Shown here: piece after piece, positions 57,744 to 64,000 of the stretch
Layout: each line of letters begins with the position of its first letter
Numbering within the stretch: position 1 is the first letter of the stretch
NCBI RefSeq assembly: GCF_001653235.2
Contig: NC_035794.1
Coordinates: 1,922,001-1,986,000, forward strand
Length of the DNA: 64,000 nucleotides
From: Pochonia chlamydosporia 170
Taxonomy: Eukaryota > Ascomycota > Sordariomycetes > Hypocreales > Clavicipitaceae
Direction of reading: 5' to 3'
Made by a program: the position numbers and the translations under genes
The notes under the pieces: generated by a model
What the model was told of the DNA's origin: nothing
The model's input: the letters and a program-made list of their open reading frames with translations, nothing else
The model's database searches: none

Positions 57744-58925
57744 CTAGTTACTCGTCAAACAATTGCTCAAAAGAGCTGCAAGCGCCAACGTCAACATAGT
57801 GTTCGCCTTCATATCATCAAATATAATATTCATGATAAAACACCCAAGGGTGACCCCTACTCCAAACGCAGCAATAGCTCCCGCTCGAGACACCACGCCT
57901 GAAACCTGGAAAATAACAGGCACGCAGAACAGTCCTGCCAAGCAGCAAGTAACAAGGGTTCGGGAAGTGATTCGAAGTGGCAAGCTGGGAAAATAAAGGT
58001 ACCGCATGCCTTCTCTCTCGATGGTGTCTGACAAAAACGGTTTCTAGATTCGTCAGTTCAAGCACATGAAGTCTGTGGTGATGGAACGAACATAAATACC
58101 CTCGCCTAATGCTGTCTCAGCAAAATGTCGAACCATTACATCAAGTTTACCGAGGGTCCCGACCATGACGTAGTCTTTGTGATCGTCGGGTAGATAGCTG
58201 GCGCGTTCATCGCCAAGTTCCTTCGTTGCGTGCTTTTTGAATTGGCGGACTGCGGATTTGATGGGCGTTTCTCGGGATAGGACTGATATCTGGTGGTGGG
58301 TGAACTGGTCTATAGACACCGGATATGAGCGCAAGTCTAAAGTATTTGGGGTGCATGGGCTAAATCCGGATGACGGCGTCTTGTCTACTCACACTTTTTG
58401 CAAAGCAGTTCCTCCAGAGAATCCCAATGTTCTTCAGGACATAGTGTCTTGTTGCGAAAGCTCTCGATAATTCTCTCGTAAGTCTCGATGATTTTCCTGT
58501 CCCATCGTAGTTGGAGAAGAAACGCTGGTCCTTGATGAGCCTGAGTTAGGGCATACGACTCGTCCATCTTTTGGAGGACAGCAACAGAGACTAGGTCGTG
58601 TTTATCTGTTGCCAAGTTAGTCCACGGCTGTAAGTGTCGGAGCACCCTGGGGTATTAGACAGGGTGTATATCATACGAAGGAGTTCATCCTTGGAAGGGA
58701 GTACCCATGTGGGTGCTTTGCAGACTTGTCAGTTTCACCATGTAAGACCAGATATTGCGGAGGGAAGTTTGTACCTGATACTGGATGTTCTGGAAGTTCT
58801 TCCAAGACAGGATGCAGAGGATCAGAGGCAGTAATACCTGGGCCATCCGAGCCGTAAGTTATGCCGGAGAGTTCCGTCATAGAACGCTCTGTAATATCTT
58901 CAGAAGCTCTGCCAGTCATCTTCAT
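57744..58925 (-). CDS. fungal membrane protein, three C-terminal TM segments (DUF6594-like)
   Basis: I model four exons on the minus strand, 58705..58925, 58393..58646, 58100..58336 and 57744..58027, giving 331 aa in one frame. The N-terminal 80 residues are polar and unstructured. A helical charged region follows (LVSVAVLQKMDES, LQLRWDRKIIETYERIIESF, ISVLSRETPIKSAVRQFKKHA, MVGTLGKLDVMVRHFAETALGE), then YLYFPSLPLRI and three hydrophobic segments close to the C-terminus (TLVTCCLAGLFCVPVIF, AIAAFGVGVTLGCFIMNIIF, MLTLALAALLSNCL). This order resembles the fungal DUF6594 family, which has no assigned function and is often multi-copy. Introns 58, 56 and 72 nt; the last has a CTGAC branch site. The first exon is the least certain: a second frame around 58770-58810 reads SWKNFQNIQYQ and could belong to an alternative exon. 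Confidence 0.65.
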
Positions 58926-61900
58926 TGATGTCAGTGGAAAGGTGAAGAAGGCTGTTTACCAGGCCATTCCTCCAGATCAACCATCAGCGCTTTATTTATA
59001 CTTTACCCGACGAAAAACTCTGCAAGAAAGATTCACGTAGCTGAGACTGTGAAAGCTTCTCATCAGGCCCCAGATCGGTCGCATTTCCATCGTCCATGAC
59101 TGCGCCCGACCACCGCGAAGAGCCTCAATCATCTCTCTTTCAAATACCTCCCATCTCATTCACGAATTGGTATCGGCCCAACGCAGACCAATCATGACGG
59201 TGATGCGCATTGGTGTAGCCTGTTAGCCAGGCGCAGCATGTTCAGGTGTCTGCAACATTGGGGTGCAACTGGACACACTGGGTTACAAGCTGCAGATGTG
59301 ATTTGTACCAACCATGTATTCATTTGTTCCGATGGCATCTGCCATGGCTGACTGTGACGTTGGTTGACCCTGGCCCAACCGGGTACAAGAGTCTCAGCTG
59401 GTCTTCTCAAGCACATAGAGGGAGCGCTGGCTTCTGGGGAGTTACGCTTTCGGAGCTTTTAATAGGGCAAGAGTTCGGAGAAGTCATCATGGCATGGACC
59501 AATGACGACGTGCAGCCGATGCAAGGACAACCTCACTTGTATCACAAATCATCTCGACATATAAGTTCGTATAAGTGTTTTATCAATTGAGGATAGATTC
59601 TCCTAGGATGAACGAGTTGTTGTCAAAATAGTCGGCCGTTGGGATCGGGACTATGTAGCATGCCGCCTGGCGAACATTCGTGCTGCCCATCCGAGTTGAC
59701 AAGGAGCCTTATCAAGAATAAAAATGAAAACTAAACTTTTGTGCAGTTCAGAGAACTTGGTAGTCTCGAACAAGTCCTGCGATTGTGAATGTAAAATCAG
59801 CTTTTGTCTGTTTACGAGACAAGACAGTCTTCACTCACTGAGCACCGTGTACAAGACTAGCAACATTTCGTCAAGGGTTCATGTTAGCGCTTGAGAAATG
59901 CAGCAAGTGCTACTCGTATCCTGCATTAACTTTCAAATGTTAGTTATCACGGTTGTTCAGCAATCGAAACTGTCCAGTGGTGTTGGGGAACTCTCAAAGC
60001 ACTAACCCGTTCAGCTGTTTGTTGAACTTGAACCTTCATCACCAGAAGGCTCCTTCGTTTCTTTGATGATAATAATGCGTTCATTGAGCAGCTCCATGAT
60101 AGCAAGTTGGCAAATTGGAATAGACGCAAAGGTAGTAGATGTCTTTGTCTGTGTCTGTGTTGAGTCAGGGTGAGCTGCAAATAGTCAGAGACTGGGGACA
60201 AGCCCGGGTTTTAAGCACACATCAAAGATGGCGGCCGTCAACACTATCAATGCCAGAAATCAGTGCCCAAATCGCCTCCAAAAGGTCCCACATACAGCCA
60301 GCTTTGTTTCTTGATGGAATTGCGGCTCACCTTGTCCCAGAGGGGCGCCGTTATGCCCTCGTCCCAGGCGTATACGCCCAGTAAAGTCGCTAGTGCTTTT
60401 TTCTCACGACGGCATCCAAATATAGCAAAGAGGTCAGTGCGGCAAGACGCTAATATTTGCCGAAGGAGAAGAAGTCTCAGCTTCTGCGGAATCGGCTGTC
60501 GACTTTCGTCAAGGTGTCTAAGGTGAACGAGCCCACACTATCCGTCCCCTAGCGAGAAGCTGCTCACGCTGATGAAGGGCCATGATTGTCAGTAACAAGA
60601 GGCTTACTCCCTGTCACTAGGGAAAGTCCGCAATTTTGAGAAGTGTAGTTTAGATTTCAAAAGTTTTCGAGTTTGTGGGACCAATAGTTTCCTCCCTGCA
60701 CTGCCATGATGTTTGCTGGTCCGGCCAGCTTTGGTGGCCAAGTGCGGTCGCCTTTCCTCACAATCCATAACAGGGGCCACCTCCGCCAAGGTCACGCAGT
60801 ATCCATGAGACCCTGTCAAATGGGTCAAATGGGTCCAATGTATTTGCGTAGTAAAACACGTACATACACCGAGTAGCTCCCCAGAAGTTCTGTAGCCGGC
60901 CCAGTGTAGCAAGTTGCGGAGATGGTCACTATTTCTCATGGCAGGAGCATGACAAACAGACCCGAGCCAGTCGAGTAGCACTGATGTAAACGACCATGCT
61001 GGTTTGCATAACAATGCGTTTTATGCTGGGGGCGAGCTTCCCAATCGGCCGAAATTGTATACCATCGAATGGTTTATGCCAAGGTGAGGGTACCCCGGAC
61101 AACGGTGAGATGAATCCCAGCCGGCATCCGAAACTATTGGATCCGAACCACTCCATCTACCAGTTGTTTGTTTGTGGCGCATTCTCTGTCAGTAGAGTTA
61201 TCTGCTGCCGTTCGAACCACAAATGCCACGAGGGAGTTGTTTAGCCATGAACATGTTCCTTCCTCTTCATGCTATATGCACGGTTAAGACTTCATCACCA
61301 AAGAGGTAAACGGCCGGCCGGCTCACAACAGTCTACATCGTAATAGAAAGACGGCTTCGTTTACCTTGTCTGCTCCGTGATGTTCGTCTCTGCCACTGCG
61401 GATCTACCATCCCCCGCAAGGTCAGATTCCATTCCTGGCCGGAGCACCCCATCGAGGCCGGTGTGGAGATGGCTGTTCTCACGAAGCTCTCTGGAAAGGT
61501 CCCCCAATAACTGTCGACGATAGACGACAATATCCAAACTCCCCCGCTGCATGAACCATCAATTCTCACACAAAGAGTAATTTCGCTCCAACAGTAGTCC
61601 ACGCCAGGTCGAGGGTGAGAGTTTTCCGTTGTGCCGCCATTGCAAGCCACCTACCTGCCTCGTCAGCAGCATGTCTGGGAATCCTGGCCATCGTGAGAAT
61701 GAGTAGGTCAAGTCGATAGCAAAAGCAACAGCCCCGCCCCAATCAGCGTAGGCAATAGCAAAGGGCTGTCAAATTGAGGACGGCCACTTCTGTGTGAAAG
61801 TGAGGCTACACATCACGACCCACTTCCAAGTTGGCAATCAAATCTGGAAGTGTATGGTCCAAGTGCCCATGGGCCAGGGAGACCATACAAATGCCGCGGA

Positions 61901-63288
61901 GGAGGCAAGCAGGTGCCAAAGAGATGTTGCCCCGTCCATCGTGGGTTTCGGGATAATAATATCGATAGGGCTGCGGATATTGTTTATCGTCGAGATCTAT
62001 TTCTTCCTATAAGGAGCACAAACACAGGCCAAGCTCATGAAAAACTTGGGCTTGGCTCTTGATTCAAAAGAAAGCACTGTCCGACCCGACTGGAACTCAT
62101 GTTGTGTTGTGCTTGCTGGTACCACGTCCTTCGTACTGAGCAGGATAAACCGGCGCCATGAGCCGCAAAAGGGGCATGGTACAGAATCCAGGGTCGTCGT
62201 TCCTGGGCAGAGAGGGAGTCATCAGTGTTGCTCAATTGCTGCGCCAAGATCTACCATTGTCTGTGGGATATGGACCAGGACGAGCTCAACAAGCGAGCCA
62301 GGCAACATTGCAGCTGAGCAAGAAGCCATGGTTAGTCCCCCCCTTGTCATTCAGCAATGCTGTCGTCTGAAGTATGCCTCATACGCCCGTGCGGAACCTT
62401 CTGGATTTGTCAACTCAATCTTTTGTTGCCATTCATCTCCATCTTGTGTTTCATCAGCAATCATTGAGTTCACAAAGAGGGTCCAGCTACTCCGTAGAGC
62501 CAACACAATTGTGCCATGCAGATTTGTTGAGAGATGTTGTTGGGGCAATCAGACTCATCAGGATGTTGTCGGAATAGAAGCAATTGCAGAAATTTTCAAT
62601 CTCGAATCCCAAACAATCGCAAACTCAATACTTCCGTCACATGAACGGCGAACCAATTGGGACAAGATGGGCGTATTAATTCGCATTCGTGCTTTATCTA
62701 GTATAGTTGATACCGCTGAATACCTGGCATCTGATTCATTGATGGCCTGGTATCAATGTGAGAGCCAATGCCACCATCCTGGTCAGGGTTCGTCACACAC
62801 CTCTCACCGATTAATAAACCCAAGACATTTCCAAACATCTGCCATAAATGAGGCGTGCCCTGGCAGCTACAATCTTATCTCGCACTGCAGGGGTACGTCA
62901 GCGGCAACAGTTAATGGTCAGTCTTGATCTAGATTTAGGCAACCACCACTCCACTATTCCCCGTAGAAGCAGGCAGGTCTGCACACAATCCTTCGCACAT
63001 TCGGTATGAACAGCGAAATTAATGTTTTCTCTTGATTTCTGGGCGGTATACGCCATCCTCAACAGAAACTATACAAAGTTTTGAGACGGGGTCAAAGTTT
63101 TCGCTCCTTCCGGTGAGTAGTATCGATCGAACGGAGGAGATCGGGTTGGGTAATGTTCGCAGCGAGACGCTACGTTAGTAAACGGGCTAAAGGCGTTTCG
63201 GGTCTTAGATATTTAGGATAACCACTCGACTCGGATAGAAACACCGAGTGTTCGATACCACGTCCCGTGATGGACACTTGAGTAATCC
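58926..63288. other. 4.4-kb gene-poor region
   Basis: No gene is supported. The largest frame, 296 codons on + (62037-62927), has no domain, an unusual amino-acid composition (many Cys, Ser, His) and no credible start context. TACTCCGTA occurs at 62488-62496. A small perfect hairpin ACTCGG-ATAGAAACA-CCGAGT lies near 63229-63249. No transposase or reverse-transcriptase motif is seen. Confidence 0.5.
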
Positions 63289-64000
63289 TTATGGCTTGGC
63301 ATCTTCAGCTTTCCAATCGTCCTCAGTCATGTGGAACCATTGCGAGATGCACGTAAAAATCGCCCACACCTCGCTCGCAAGGTTGATGTGTAAAAGCTCA
63401 GTGCCCAAGAAGTTCACCAACGCGGTACTCGTCAGTTCGCTAAGCATATTTGCGTTGTATATATCCCAGCACGGCAAACCTTGTCGAACACGGAACGCAC
63501 GGGCAACAAGGCGGAGAGCCGTAGCCTCGTAAGGTGCCATCAAAACTCTTGTCACGGCATCCGAAAGCATATGAGTTGCGATGACTGCTGGCATTTGAGT
63601 GAGCAACGTGTCCAAATACACCGGTTGTTGATTCCCATCTGACCGAGAATCAGGGCCTGCGCTGGGTCGTAACTCTGCTGACCAAAGGCCAGGTGGTGCG
63701 TCTTGAGACTCTGATGCTTCCACGTCAAAACTAATCAAGGTAGCACTAACTCCTTCGTTGTCCTCGTCATCGCTAGGGTATTCGTCACCCCTAGTCGAGA
63801 ACACGCTTGCCCGGCGCGACAGTTGCGGTTGTTCGGGGTGACTGCCTGTGGCCGAACCTCTAGTTGGCTCTGCTGTGCCTTCATCATGGGTCTCGGTCTG
63901 CCTTCGATCCCCTTCTGCTTCGGATACGGTATGTTGCGGATCAGCCAGTGACGAGGCTTCAGCAGGATGAGGAGGTGGTGGTGGAGGCGGAGGCGGAAGA
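63289..64000 (-). CDS. unrecognised protein, C-terminal part (5' end beyond window)
   Basis: An open frame of 236 codons runs from the right edge to a TAA at 63289, with no in-frame stop, so this is the C-terminal end of a longer minus-strand protein. From the edge it reads a nine-Pro run, then a polar, Glu/Ser/Thr-rich disordered segment, an SRRAS phosphorylation-like site, an acidic SDDEDNEG block, and a final 120-residue folded-looking part (YLDTLLTQMPAVIATHMLSD, MAPYEATALRLVARAF, LPCWDIYNANMLSELTSTALVNFLGTELLHI, VWAIFTCISQWFHM) that ends in DDWKAEDAKP. The folded part has alternating amphipathic and hydrophobic helices, possibly membrane-associated, with a PYEATALR segment faintly like mitochondrial carrier-type sequences. 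I do not recognise the family. Confidence 0.75.
   Translation of the reverse strand, partial: LPPPPPPPPPHPAEASSLADPQHTVSEAEGDRRQTETHDEGTAEPTRGSATGSHPEQPQLSRRASVFSTRGDEYPSDDEDNEGVSATLISFDVEASESQDAPPGLWSAELRPSAGPDSRSDGNQQPVYLDTLLTQMPAVIATHMLSDAVTRVLMAPYEATALRLVARAFRVRQGLPCWDIYNANMLSELTSTALVNFLGTELLHINLASEVWAIFTCISQWFHMTEDDWKAEDAKP

Noticed and set aside
62037..62927. 296-codon + strand open frame
   Set aside because: No recognisable domain, scattered Cys/His/Ser composition and poor start context; overlapping frames of 65-70 codons exist. Kept as non-coding.

Overview
The window is nuclear DNA of a filamentous ascomycete, most likely a Sordariomycete of the Hypocreales type. Protein genes are interrupted by short GT...AG introns (about 55-170 nt), often with a CTAAC or CTGAC branch site, and start codons usually sit in a CA(A/C)(A/C)ATG context. 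The gene set is eukaryotic (Sm protein, MFAP1, MCM5, APC8/Cdc23, Vps54, Pol alpha B subunit), with typical filamentous-fungal families (DUF3632, clock-controlled-6-like wall protein, hybrid histidine kinase, fungal membrane protein). There are no bacterial operons, rRNA genes, convincing tRNAs, CRISPR arrays or intact transposons.

Layout. 0-5.3 kb: a secreted RNase T1-type ribonuclease (-), a DUF3632 protein (+) and dihydroxyacetone kinase (+). 5.8-8.4 kb: SmD2 (-) and a mitochondrial 3-hydroxyisobutyryl-CoA hydrolase-type protein (+), divergent from a shared 420-bp promoter. 8.4-14.7 kb: a long non-coding leader or promoter, then a 1290-aa Ams2/Spt21-like GATA-finger regulator. 15.4-18.9 kb: DNA polymerase alpha subunit B (+, with an apparent frameshift) convergent with MFAP1 (-). 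19.6-29.2 kb: a MAT2B/RmlD-like reductase, a Ras-association plus PH protein and APC8/Cdc23, all +. 29.9-30.9 kb: a GPI-anchored Pro-rich wall protein (-). 30.9-39.1 kb: about 8.2 kb with no gene I can support. 39.1 kb: a small secreted protein with strong codon bias. 41.1-46.6 kb: farnesyl diphosphate synthase (+) convergent with Vps54 (-). 46.6-49.3 kb: gene-poor DNA rich in short repeats. 49.3-53.3 kb: a four-exon hybrid histidine kinase (+). 54.1-56.5 kb: MCM5 (+). 57.7-58.9 kb: a small multi-exon membrane protein (-). 58.9-63.3 kb: gene-poor DNA. 63.3-64.0 kb: the C-terminal part of an unrecognised protein (-) that runs off the right edge.

How the genes relate. There is no biosynthetic cluster. 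Most genes are single-copy housekeeping functions: splicing (SmD2, MFAP1), replication and cell cycle (Pol alpha B, MCM5, APC8 and perhaps the histone-gene regulator), Golgi retrieval (Vps54), isoprenoids (FPPS), valine catabolism and glycerol metabolism. Interspersed are environment-facing genes (secreted RNase, wall protein, secreted small protein, sensor kinase). I splice-modelled the multi-exon genes by hand; except for the Pol alpha B subunit, the exon lengths of every complete gene sum to a multiple of three.

I did not find a convincing new biological system. The points most worth a second look are the GATA finger with an expanded loop, the frameshift in the essential polymerase subunit, the direct-repeat-flanked TACCTAGGTA palindrome, the recurrent short motifs in gene-poor DNA, and the unrecognised membrane and right-edge proteins.
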